Assembly (NCBI GenBank): GCA_016858145.1
Contig: JAEHOE010000122.1
Location: 124,001 to 188,000, forward strand
Direction: 5' to 3'
From: Edaphochlamys debaryana
Taxonomy: Eukaryota > Chlorophyta > Chlorophyceae > Chlamydomonadales
Length of the DNA: 64,000 nucleotides
Positions 42,142-53,867 of the stretch are shown piece after piece. Both the position numbers and the translations under genes were made by a program. Numbering within the stretch: position 1 is the first letter of the stretch; every line of letters starts with the position of its first letter. A model generated the notes under the pieces. The model was not told the origin of the DNA and made no database searches. It was given only the letters and a program-made list of their open reading frames with translations.

Positions 42142-45100
42142 TCAGCCCTGAAGAGCCTCCAGCAGCGCCTGCTCGACTGTGTCCCAGTCCCCATAAGCCA
42201 GCGCCTCCGCCAGTGCGCCCGCCGCCCTCGAGCCTGACTCCGGGCCCGCATCTGAGCATGCACCACCGGGGGCCTTCCCAACCTGCGGAGCCGCCGCCAC
42301 GACCCCGGTTCCCAACCTCCCGGTAACAGAGCTCGAGGGTCCAGCCCCTACGTGCAGCTCAGCTTGCCGGTCTGCTTGCTGCTCGCCCGGCTCCACGCCC
42401 CTAAACAGCCGGCGTCCCAGCTCCACGATGACCTCCAGTCGGCTCTCCCGGCGGTACGACATCGGCCGCAACTCCACGTCGCCGCCCGTCGTGCGGTACG
42501 GCACAACGTACGACGACTTGCCGACCCTGTAGCACGAATGCAGTGAGCGTTCAGGGCGTCATTGCGTGGGCCAGCCACCGAGCACAACCGTCTGGAGCGT
42601 TGGCCACGCAACTTCACACAACATAGCCAAGCCCCCGCTCCGAGCATCACGAAGGCCTGCTTGGCTTGGCATAATCACGTTACACCGCATACCGGGAAGC
42701 GTTTGACCTAGGTTGCCGTACCTGAAGATGCCCTTGAGCCGCACAGTCGCGGGCGAGCGCCAGATCTCGTCCAGGACGCCCACCAGCCTGGCACGGTCGA
42801 ACACGTCATCGGCGCAGAAGAGCCACCCGCACGAGGCACTGCCGGGGCCGGGGCCGCGGTGCGCGTCCTCGCCCTCGTCAAGCCCTCTTCCCTGAGAGCT
42901 GCTTCCGGCGTCGGCTCCCGCGGGTTGCGGCGAGGTGGAGGGGAAGCGCGTGGGGCGGCGCGGGGCGAGGACCAGCGGGGGGTCGGGGGCTGGCGATGCC
43001 GCGCTGGGCTCATCGGCCTGTGGAGTCAGAGAGGGGGAAGAACGGACACATGTCTGCCCGTGCAAACCAAGCGCAGTAACAGTGGGACCCTAAGTTAAGG
43101 AAGAGCGAAGCACTACATGTCCGCGCGCCTCTGACCTGTAGGCCAGCGTCAGCAAGCCTTAGGCGGTTCAGTGCCGCCGCCGCGGCCGAGTCCCCAGCGC
43201 CGCCGTTGCCGTCGCCTGCTGCCGCCACGGCAGCCAGCCGCCCCGGGCCCAGCAGCTGCGCCGCCCGGCGGCTACTGTGTGCCCGCGGGTTGAAGAGCGG
43301 CCTGTGGGAACGTGGCCAAGCGACGCGCAGCATCAAACCAGGGCCACACAACCGGGCCTTGTAAACCGGTGCCCCGCCCTCGTCTCGGGGTGCGTTCGCA
43401 CACAGCCCCTCGATGCCAGCCATCACGTGACCGTCCCATTCGCCGCAGGTCTCACCTGAACACGGGAGCTCGGGGCAGGTCCAGCACGGCGGGGTCGATC
43501 TGGCCGTTGGAGGCCAGGAGCACCTGCAGGGAAGGCCAGGAGCGGCTGAGCGAGACTCGTGTGCCTGCGCGAGGCCCGACCGCTGCGGCATTGACGCACG
43601 GAATGGTGCCCTCCCGTGCGCCATGTCCTTGATCCCAAGACCCCTGGGCAGTGGCCCACACTCTTTATGGTACGGTACCCCACAGAGAGGGGGGCCACAG
43701 AGCTCCCTAACCCTCACCTGTGCCTTCGGAGGGTACAGCCCCTCCGCCCAGTGCCAGAAGGCCTCCGTGGCTGCCGCGTCAGCGAGGTCGGCCTTGTGTC
43801 CCACGAGGACGTCGGCGACGTTGATTTGGTCCTACGGGCACAAAGCATCCAGTCAAGTGGCATGTGAGTGGTATGTGTGGGTGAAGGGCCACTGCCCGGA
43901 CATGTCAGGTGGGGAAGGCGTTATGCCTGCAGCAGCGCTACCAGAGTGCTCACCTGCACCGTCTCATCCGCGAGGGCGCCTGCAAAGCCTCCACCGTCCG
44001 CCTGCGCCTCCGCTGCTGCCCGCACGTCCTGCAACGAACCCCGCGAGACGGCCGGGAATGAGCGCTGAAACACAGGCACCATGGCGCAGCGTGCATGGCA
44101 TTGGCGACCACGACAAGGGCCACAAGCATCAGGCCCAACTCCACACTCGCGGCCACCCGCCGCACCCGCTCACCACCAGGCACACCACTGCCAGGACCGC
44201 CAGTGCGGTCCGCAGGTGCTCGCTGTAGAGCGTGTCTAGCAGGCCTGGGGCGAGCAGTCAGGAGCATCGGCCGGGGCGCCCTCAGCAACACAAGGCACTG
44301 ATGTGGCTGCCCAGGCGAAGGGCGCCGAAGCCTGAGCCGACCCCTTTGAGGAACCCTGCCATAATCCGCATTCACAACCCAGCAGCTAGCACCAGCGCTG
44401 AAAGTCGGAGCCTCGCCTTGCACCTCATTCCAGCCCCTGCCAACAGGCTGCCCCGTGACTCACCCGCTGGGTGTCCAAGCCCGCTGGGCTCTATGATGAG
44501 GCGGTGAGGCTTGGCCTATGGACAGGGAATTGCGCCGCCAGCAAGGGTCACCACCTCTAAACGATGAGCGAGCCGTAAGCCCTAGGTGCCTCCCCTTGCG
44601 TGCGCCTGACGCGCCCCCTGCTCCGTCACTTGCCTGCCGTACAAGCTGCGCGATGGCAACACCGAGGGGCCCCGACAGCGTGCAGCACAGGCAGCCTCCA
44701 GCCAGCTCCCGAACCACCAGGCCAGAGCTGGATCCAGAACCCGTGGCCGTAGAGCTGGATCCTGGGGAAGCGTGCGCGCAGGAGGGCCATGTGAGAGCGT
44801 CGCGTGGGGGCGGTCCACGCCAGACGAGCACCAACAGTGTGCCGCGAGTAGGTTGAGAGGGGGTCGCGCGTTGGCAGACGGGAGGGTGAGGGGCGGCGCA
44901 GATGTGACTGGGACAGAGGGAGGGGACAGAGGGAGGGGACAGCCAGCCTGCGGTCACACTTCAGCCGCTAGGCCCTTTACCCGCCAGCTGGACTACCCAG
45001 AGACGGAGGGGGTCACGCGCTTTCGCCAGTGCCTTCAGGCTATGTCCAGGAGCGCCCAGCCCGAGCTGGCGGGGCTATGTCCGGGGCGGTGGAGGACTTG

Positions 45101-45405
45101 ACACCGCCCCCCCTTTGCGGCCCCCCGCACCCCCGCCCGCCCCCTCCCCGCGCCCGAAGCTTTCACCCCACCACTTCCATCACCGTCGAAAGCTTTCTCC
45201 ACACACACCCCTGCTCGCCTGTGCCGCCCGCCTCCGCCTCCACCAGCGCAGCGTCGATGCCCAACTGCCCGAACTCATTGATCAATAGCGCCCAGCGCTC
45301 GTCTGCGGGCTTCTGGGCCAGCAGGTTCTTTATTGCTGTGGTTTTGCCGACTCCGAGTGCTCCGGTAACGATGTTGACCGCGACAGGCAGCTTCCATTCC
45401 CGCAT
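42142..45405 (-). CDS. CobW/COG0523 family G3E GTPase (metal chaperone type)
   Basis: The G domain shows Walker A GALGVGKTT, NEFGQLGID, the family hallmark GGCLCCTL (CxCC metal site), EPSGLGHPAG and VGHKADLAD at the G4 position. A CobW C-terminal domain follows (WLFCADDVFDRARLVGVL, RLKGIFRVGKSSYVVPYR, RRESRLEVIVE). COG0523 proteins bind metals such as Zn, Co or Ni and deliver them to client enzymes using GTP. Exons, 5' to 3': 45209-45405, 44634-44754, 44464-44515, 44174-44244, 43954-44028, 43718-43831, 43456-43523, 43136-43301, 42722-43017, 42142-42526. They give 1545 nt, 514 residues. A Ser/Pro/Gly-rich insert of about 80 residues separates the two domains. Intron 2 has a clear GC donor (CAG|GCAAGT). 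The G4 motif is HKAD rather than NKxD. The family also includes enzymes for cobalamin and nitrile hydratase, so the client is unknown. Confidence 0.85.
44911..44942 (+). repeat. 13-bp direct repeat in CobW intron 1
   Basis: Two and a half tandem copies of GGACAGAGGGAGG. Simple purine-rich repeat with no visible function. Confidence 0.6.
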
Positions 45406-45851
45406 TCTTTCTTGCGGCGGATGCCAACGCGTTGGGTTAGGTATGTGACATCACATGCACAACAGGCCTCTCAAGTAGTCTATACTGACATTTGACTCAG
45501 CTGGTTTGGAGTGCGCTATTGACGGCGTGGGCGGGGCCGACTCGGTGAAAGACCTGGGCGCGGGATCGCCCGCTTGGTCCTCGTGCACCGTCGCGGCTTG
45601 CCAAGTCCTACCCCGCATACTATACGCCCACCATCAACACTCTCAGCACACAGCCACGCGCAGCAGGCTTAACGGGGCGGTGGCCACGTACTTGGACCTT
45701 CCAATTTCGCTTTCAGTCTTCCAACGCTTTCCAACCAGCAAGTGATGGCAGGCGCACCAGGGAGAATCAAGCGTTTGAGCACAGCGTAACCTGCCTGCAG
45801 AAGACTGGTAGTCGCTTGCCACATCCCTCCGAGCGCTTGCGAGCGCCAGGC
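45406..45851. promoter_or_regulatory. Bidirectional promoter region of CobW and kinesin-14
   Basis: 446 bp separate the two divergent start codons and must carry both promoters and 5' UTRs. No recognisable element apart from TA-rich stretches near 45480 and 45618. Confidence 0.45.
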
Positions 45852-48800
45852 ATGAACCGCCTCTCCATTGAGGCCGAGAGCCCCCCAGCGGCTGAGGAGG
45901 ATGTCTCCACGCCCAGGGAGAATGACCTGCTGATATCCCGCCTGGTGGCGAGGATCGCCGAACTCGAGGAGCGGCTCTACAAGAAGGAGCTGGAGGCACC
46001 CGCCATAGGTAATACAAGCTTGCCCCTGGGATGTCCCGCGCAGCCAACGCAGCCGGGGCTATGGGCAAGCAGCCTGGTCACGGCGGTCAACTACTGCTGC
46101 CTCCCCCTCCCCTCGCCCTTCCATCACACCCCTTTGGCACCCGTCTGCCTCGCACACATTTCTCCTTCCAATGCACCTTGACCACACATTCTTCTGGCTG
46201 TTGTCTTTGACTGCTTCCCACAGTTCAGCGCAGCCCTGCGCCTGCAGCCACTCCCACCGCCAGCGCTCCCGGTACGGCAGCCCCCGCGCAACAGACTCCG
46301 TCCCAACCCAGACTTAAAGACAGCATCTTCGCAACCCTACGAGATTCATGGGCCAAGCTTGAAGCGCATGCAACAGGCGCTGCGGCTGCGGCGGCCGCCG
46401 CTGCAGCTGCGGGCGGGTCCTCGTCTGCAGCGCAGACGCCAGCAGGCGGCGGAAGCGGCGGGGGTGCAGCCCTGGGGGACGACGAGGGGCAGCCGATGCT
46501 GCAGGGTCGCAGCCAGTCGTTCAAATACCTCCAGGTAAGCAAGCATCCGCGAAGCAGATATGGCTGGGCACACTTGACCACTTGTGGCACTTCGGGTAGC
46601 TGTGAGTCGATCGGTACTAGGGGGCTCCACCTCTAGCCGGCAGGACTCTGTGCTCAGAAAGCCAGAGGTAATCGAGCCAGTCCTAACAACCTGTTCCGAC
46701 TTTCCTAACTCGACCGCCAGCCCGAGGCGCTAAACGTCTCCACACACCTGGTGGTCGACTACTCGAAGCCCAACCGCTCTGCCTCGGAATCGGGCGAGGG
46801 GCTCCACCGCCAACCGTCAACCGCGAACGACGACCCCAACGACCTCGACCGCCCGCCACGTGACGACGATGACCGTGACAGTCTCAGCTCCGTCGACAGC
46901 ACTGGGCTGGGCTATGACGCTGAGGCCGATGCGGAGGCGGCGAGGCAGCGGGAGCGCAAGCGGGAGCGTGCAGCACAGCAGGAGCGGGTGCTGAGCCACG
47001 GCCGGGCAGGCCCGGGCAGCGGAGGGGGCGCCACCGGCGGGAGAGGTCAAGCTGGGAGTGCAGGCGGCGACGGCACCCCGGGTGCTGTCCCATCAACCCC
47101 AACGGGCGCGGCAGCGGCCGGCCGGCCGCCCCTCCCTCGCGGGCGCCGCAACGGCAGCGACGGCGGCGCTGGCCCCGGCCCCGGCCCGGCTTCCTCCGCT
47201 GGCCCCGTTGCCCCCGCCCCCACGCCCTCCGCCACGCCCCAGCCCGCCTCCACTGGGCGCGGCGGTGGGTGGTCGGGTTCCGTCCTGTCCAAGCTGGGCC
47301 TACCCTGGGGCCGCGACAAGGGCGCTGACTCTGACGGCGGCCGCATGTCACGCAACGCCTCGGCTCAGTCTCTACAACAGTACGGGCAGGGCCAGGGGCC
47401 GCACCAGTATCAGTACCTCAACAGCCGCGACACATTCCAGTACCTCAGGTGCGGCGGGCGCGGCGGCGGGTGCGGCGGGGCAGCTTGGAGTCAGGATCGC
47501 GGCCTGGCAACGGGCTGGGCCCCTCAGGCGTTGCTGGCGTTCCTCTGGTGCTGTCGACGGGCCTACGGCGTAGAGCATACAACGGTGTACAATGTATTAG
47601 CTGCACTACTTTCGCCCTCTGTGTGATGCTTTGCTGCTGTTGCGCTGCAGCACGGACGCCTTCAGCGAGAAGGCGCTGGAGGAGCAGCTGACGTCGGGGG
47701 GCGGCCTGGGCGTGCTCATGGGCGGAGGCACCAGCGGGGCGGGCGGCGGCGGGGGGCATTACTACCGGTAAGAGCGGGGCAGGCAGCGCCACTCCCGAGA
47801 GCACTGCATGCCAGTGTGGGGGTGTGGGCTTTTCACGGGGCACGAATGCCAGAGAGCAACTCGTAGTGCTGGGTCCAAGTTAGCGCCACAGCATCGCGCG
47901 GTTGGGCGGCTCCCTGTTGCGGTGATGTCCAGCCAGCTGATGCACGCGACGCCCGTGGTCTCAGCACGCGTACCCTCCCTGGCCCCGGCTCCCTGTGCCG
48001 GGCTACAGGTACGTGTTCGACCCGGTGGACGTGCAGGCGGAGATGGAGGTGACGGCGCGAGTGCGCCGGGCAGCGGCGGAGGCCCTCATGGAGGCGAACG
48101 CCAAACTGGCGGAGGCTCAGGTGGGGGCAAAGGATGATAGAATGGGTTGAGAAGAGGTGGAACAGAAAGAGCTTTGTCTTTGTCGGGCTGGTCGCTAACG
48201 CCCCGTCGGGCCTGTCGCTGCACACGGTGGAGGGGCTGGTGTGCCCGGCGGTTGCTGTGCTGTTCGCCTGATGGGCCCCTGTGGTATGTGGATTCCCTCT
48301 GCCTCCCCAGGCTGCCGCGGCGGCTCTGCAGCTGCAGGTGGAGCAGGCGAAGCAGCTTGAGAAGGTGAGTCCTTGCGGGGCCGGGGCGGGGACCACATTG
48401 CATCGTAGGGCGCCACACCATGGGGCATGCCTCTCCCTTGACATCCACCCCACCCCCCGGCTTGTCCTCACACGCACTCAGGCAGGAGTTAAGCATCCTA
48501 GAGTCGCTCTCTAAAGCCCGCCCTACCTCCCCAGGAGCTGGAGTCCCTCCGCGCCGAGCGCTCGTCCATCGAGGCCGCCAAGGCCTCCCTGGAGGACGAC
48601 ATGGCGGGGGTGCGGGTGCAGCTGGAGGGCATGAAGGAGAGCGAGGCCACGCTGCAGGTGTGTGGGGCCCTGCTCGCGCGTGTGGTTGGCGCTTGGGGTT
48701 TGGGGCCGTGAAGGTGGCGCTTGGGGCTGCCGGCCCTAGTACCTCGCGCGGCTACAGACAGGCGGGTATGCAAGTCCGTCAAAGCCAGTCTGCAAGAAAG

Positions 48801-51800
48801 ACTGCGTTCGGCCGGCGCCCTAGTGTCGAGCAGCGCTACCGAAAACTGCGCGCTTGTGTTTGCGACCTGCCCGCCCTCTGCCACGCCTGGCCGCGCAGGC
48901 GGAGCTGGAGTCGGTTCGCTCGCAGGCCGACATCTGGCGCTCCTCCAAGGACGGGGAGTCGGAGAAGCTCAAGCAGGAGAACAACCTGCTGCGGAGCCAG
49001 CTCACCACCAGGCAGGGAGGGAGCAGGGGTGGGCGGTGTGTAACCCCGAGAGCTTGGGCTCCGACCGCAAGGCCAACTTGCGCTGGACAGCTGCGCAGGG
49101 TGCCGCGAAACAAGGTGGCACTCTCTAGGTCTCTAGCTCTTCCCCCATGCTAATCCTCCCCTCCCTTGTCCTCCGCTCAGGCTGTCCGAGCTGCAGGCCG
49201 TGCGCACGCGGCTGTCTGAGGGCGAGGCGGAGCGGCAGCGCATGGCCCGCGAGGCAGAGGACCTGCTCAACAAGGTGCGCGGTATGCCCTTGCCATCCAC
49301 AACAGAGTCCTCCGGCCAGCAGGCATGCAAAGGAGCATGGGCGCAGGGCATGTATCCCCTCATCCTCTGCGTGTTGGCCCTCGCCTCATGCTGGTTCTAA
49401 TTGGTGCTCTACCGCCGACCGCCCACAGATCCAGTGGCTCACCAAGATCAATCTGCAGCTGGAGGCATCCGCGGGCCAGCTCAACGACGCACGCAAGGCC
49501 GCGGCGGAGTGGCAGGTGCGCCATGCCTCGCGGCAGACGGCTGCAACCTTCCCCTGGGAACCACACCTTCGTATGTCCCTCAACTCGCCCGCCGTGCTCC
49601 TGCTCCCTCCTTCTTCAGCCCCACCGCCTGCTTTCACATCGCTGCTTCGTACACTCAATGCCTGCCCGCTCCTTTCCCGGCCCCGACCCCGCGATCCTGC
49701 TCAGCAACAAACGCCCCCCTGCCCCCGCCCCGCCCCTGCCCCTGCCCCCAGGAGCGCTTTATGCGGGAGCGCAACGTGCGGCGGCGCCTGCACGACCAGC
49801 TGCAGCAGCTGCGGGGCAACATCCGCGTCATGTGCAGGTGGGGCGGGGAGCCGCGGGGCGTAGGGGGAGAAGGGGACCCGGGGAGCCAGAGCCAAGAGGC
49901 CAGTGCGTCGTACTTGTCAGTGCGTGTGTGGCCCTTGACGTTGCAACACCTGCCGGTCCTCAGGGTGCGCCCCTCCCAGCCCGGCTCCCGGGACGTGGTC
50001 ACGTACCCCCTGGAGGGCCTGCTGGCCGTCACGCCGCCGGACAGGCGGTACCAGGTGCGTCCAGGCTGTGTCGCTGCACAGGCTAGACAGAACAGATATG
50101 GAGAATTGGTGTGGTGGGCAATCAAGCCTGCTGCCTCAGTCAGGCGCCCCTGCCCTGCAATGTCGGCGGCCTCAAGCTCCATCCGCGTCCAGTCATGACT
50201 AACTTACTGTACCTTCCTTCCCTGTCGCTTTATGCCCGCAGGAGTTTGAGTTCGACCACGTCTTCCCGCCCAACACCGACCAGGCGTCCGTGTTCGAGGA
50301 GGCGGTGGCCAGCCTGGTCCGCTCCTGCGCAGACGGATACAACGTAAGGGGGAGGGCCACTGGCAGCGGTCCAGAGAGCCATGACAAGGTTCGGCTCTGA
50401 AAACGGGCCAGGCTTGCGTGGCTTTACTCTGCCGGCTCCCCGCCATTGGCCTGCAGGTGTGCATCTTCGCGTACGGCCAGACGGGCAGCGGCAAGACGCA
50501 CACGATGCAGGGACCGCCCGAGGACCCCGGTGAGTGCAGAGCAGCGCGAGTGACACCCTCGGCCCACTTGGCCCTACCCCGCCCCGCCCCGTCTTAATTC
50601 CCACCACACGTTCCTCCATCCATCTTGAGTTCTTAACTCCCAACTGTGTTCCCACCACGCTCGCTCTCTGCCCGCAGGCATCTACGTGCGCGCCCTGCGC
50701 GAGCTCTTCCGCATCGCCTCCGAGGAGGACGGAGTGGCGGCGGCCGCAGCCGCCAGCGCCGCCTCCTCTGCGCCGCCGTCCGCGCGGGCCTCCATCAGCG
50801 GCGTTCCCGGCGAGGAGGGTGCCGACGCTGCCGCGGAGGCCCTGGACGCCGCCGCCAGCGCCGCCGCTGCCACCGCCGCTGCTGCAGGTTCGGCGCCATG
50901 GCCAGGGTGGCGTCACGGTACATGGTTGACCTCTTGCACCCTGTCGCCTCACGCTGTTGCCTGCAGCTGAATGACTCCTGTTGCGGTGTGTGTTTTTACT
51001 CCCAATGCACCCGACAGCCGCCCGCCTTGGTCGCTACAGCTTCGCTGTGTCGATGCTGGAGATCTACAACGAGGCCGTACACGACCTGCTGGCGACGGGC
51101 GGGGACGTGACTAAGGCCCTGGACGTGTCCGGCCTCGGTGCGTGGTGTCGCTCGTGCTCAGCATCCTGACGTTCTTCTCAGTTTTGGCCTCTACCTCTGC
51201 TCTGCTTTGGCCTCTACCTCTGCTCTGCTTTGGCCTCTACCTCCGCCCTGAACCACTCCGCTCTCCGCCCTGCACCCACCCTCCAGGCGCGGGAGAGCTG
51301 CCGGCCGGCGTCGACCGAGTGTCGGGGCTGACGTGGCGGCCCGTGACGAGCACGGAGGGCGTGGAGGCACTGCTCAAGGAGGGCGGCCGCAACCGGGCCA
51401 CGGCCTCCACCTCGCTCAACGCACACAGGTGCGGTCAGGGCTGGGGAGATCCGTGTCAGACCAGGGAGGGCGCGTTCTCGGTAGGCAACATGCAAGCCGA
51501 ATGAGGCATGCTTGCGTCCCGCCCCAACCACTCGAGGGCCCTGCATAGCCCACCTCTGTCGGCACCCAATCCGTTCCACTTCCGTGCCAAGGGACTCTCC
51601 TTCCGCGCTCCCTCGAGCCCTTGCCCCCCTACCGGCCCCTCTCCTTCCCCCCTGCACCCCCTTGCAGCTCTCGCTCCCACGCGCTGCTGAGCGTGCGCGT
51701 CACCGTGACGCAGCCGGACGGCCGCCGCGTGACCAGCATGATGCACCTGGTGGACCTGGCGGGTGAGCGAGGCCGCGGGAAGCGGGGTGGTGCGGGGCCC

Positions 51801-52891
51801 TGCTGTGCGCCCTCAATTGGTCTGCCGGCCTGCGTGCTGACGTGCATTCATGGATTGCCATGCCATCACGTCTTGGCTTTGTCCTCCACTGCATCAGGCT
51901 CGGAGCGGGTGGACAAGAGCGAGGTCACTGGCCAGCAGCTCAAGGTGTGTCGAGGGGGCGGAGGGGTTCCCACCTCTGCAACGGGCCATACTCATGCTCC
52001 TCCTCAGCCCCGTGTCAACATGCCCCTCAAACCTGTTCCCGACATGGAACCGTCCCGTCGTCGTGATCCTTGATACCCTCCGCCCGCTTTTTGCCCGCAG
52101 GAGGCCCAGTCCATCAACCGCTCCCTCTCCGCCCTGGGCGACGTCATCAGCGCCCTGCAGCGCCGCAACGCCCACATCCCCTTCCGCAACTCCAAGCTCA
52201 CAGCAGTAAGTGCGGGAGCCCCAGCCGCAGGCCAGCCTCTGGGGCTACCCCTGGCCCGGCAGGGTATCCATAAGCCCACACTCTCCCTGGGGACCATCTG
52301 ACCCGGACCCCCCAACCGCCCCCCTCCGCTTCCGCAGGTGCTGCAGGACTCGCTGTGCGGCTCCTCCAAGGTGCTGCTGTGCTGCAACATCGCGCCAGAG
52401 TCCAACTCGGCCTCGGAGTCCATCTCCTCCCTCAACTTCGCGAGCCGGGCGGCGCAGGTGGGCGGGAATACGTGTCCTGGGCCGCGCGGCCATACGAACG
52501 ACAGCATCCCGTACCATACGGCTAACGTGCTAGTAGGCCATAAGTGCAGAGGAAGGGGCGGAGATCTCCCCCACCGTGTTCCTTGTCATCCTCGTCGACG
52601 TCATGACTGTCATTTCGCCCCACCTCTGTCCTTTGCCCCTTCCAGGTGGAGCTGGGCGCCGCGCGCCGCGCCGCGCCCTTGGACCGCCCCTCGCCCTCGC
52701 CCAGCCCCTACGACCGCTCGCCTGCGCCGGAGCGAGCCGATGGCTCAGACGCGCCCTCGGGCACGCCCACGGCTAGCGGAGGCGGCCGAGGCCGGGCAGG
52801 GCCGCCCTCGGGCCCGCCACTGCCCATCATGAACGGGACGGCAGCTAAAGTGCGGGCACAGGCGGCGGCAGCCGCGAGCGGCAGGCGGTAG
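45852..52891 (+). CDS. Kinesin-14, C-terminal motor
   Basis: The 1110-residue protein has a low-complexity Ala/Gly/Pro-rich head, a coiled coil (from [18 protein letters not shown] to [16 protein letters not shown]), the kinesin-14 neck [16 protein letters not shown] and a C-terminal motor: P-loop [13 protein letters not shown], switch 1 NAHSSRSH, switch 2 VDLAGSERV, and [14 protein letters not shown]. Kinesin-14 motors walk to microtubule minus ends and organise spindles and microtubule bundles. Twenty-two exons were placed: 45852-46008, 46224-46534, 46721-47448, 47651-47767, 48009-48120, 48311-48364, 48535-48657, 48899-49011, 49181-49274, 49429-49515, 49752-49837, 49964-50054, 50242-50343, 50457-50529, 50678-50887, 51018-51137, 51287-51428, 51668-51762, 51898-51944, 52101-52205, 52338-52457, 52646-52891; they sum to 3333 nt in frame. 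The motor carries an Ala-rich insert after [18 protein letters not shown]. The intron after 49011 has a GC donor. Confidence 0.94.
51183..51250 (+). repeat. 23-bp tandem repeat in a kinesin-14 intron
   Basis: Three head-to-tail copies of a 23-base unit beginning TTTGGCCTCTACCTCTGC; the first two are identical and the third is degenerate. The repeat is pyrimidine-rich and lies shortly before the acceptor at 51286, so it forms part of the polypyrimidine tract. Confidence 0.85.
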
Positions 52892-53867
52892 GCTAGGCTG
52901 TGGCGTGCAGGAGGATGAGGAATTCGCATTATATGATGTGGGTTGGGTGCAGGTCGTGAGCAAGAGAGGGCAGAGGCGGCTACGGGCTGGGCCGCGTGTG
53001 AGCGGGGAATGCGATCAGTGAGAGCGTCAGAGCGCTGCCGGTGTGCCTTGAACTGTGGCGCACTGAGGCGGGGTCAGAGGGGGGAGGCTACAGGACGGGC
53101 TCTCTGAGCCACCTTGGACTGGTGCGGTGTCCGGCAACGGGGTGCTTGATAGCCAGATATCATGGTCTGCGCCCTGCGCACCCCCACTTTCTCTTACTGA
53201 CTTCGAGAGTCTTGCTGAACTCTGTGAGCTACCGTATTCAGATTGTATGGCGAGCGCTGCGGTCAGGCTCAAAGGGGGTGATCCAGGGCTGTGGGTTACG
53301 GTGTTCCAGGGTCTTGGCGGGCGCCAGGACTGGTAGCTCGTAAGGGCTGCGGTAACGAAAGCGCTACGGGCCACCCACTGGCACACACTGCGCACGCTTC
53401 ACAGCTGCGGAGCGGGAGTCTCTGCTGGCTGCTCCCTGGGGCCATCAGTTGTACTGGAGCCTCCCGGCCGATTACGGTAGGGCCGTAGGGCGTGGAAGGG
53501 CCAGCTCTCTTGCAACCCTTTTGAAAGCTGGCTGCCCCTCCCAGATCCTCTTCATCCTCTCTCCTCTTCCTGCCAGGGTACCTGCAGCCACATCCCAGCC
53601 GTCGGCGTATGTAGGCCAGCAGGCGGCCTCCAGTCCGTGCTCAGTCCCAGGTCCAGGGTCAGCCCTCGGCACCTGTACTGCAGCACACACCTGGTCGCGG
53701 GGAGTGCTCGTCTCCCCCGCCGTGCACACATCGATTGCCAACGCAAATTTTACCCAACACCGGTCACACGAGCATTGCTGAGGAAGCCGCGGCCCGGCGC
53801 AGTTCTAGAACCCTGCGCATTCACCTGTTTTACATTCCACTCTTGGCGGGCGGGCTCGCCAGGGGCC
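52892..53867. other. Intergenic region between kinesin-14 and macro gene
   Basis: 976 bp between two genes on the same strand. It holds the 3' UTR of kinesin-14 and the promoter of the macro gene. I see no TGTAA and no further gene. Confidence 0.5.
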
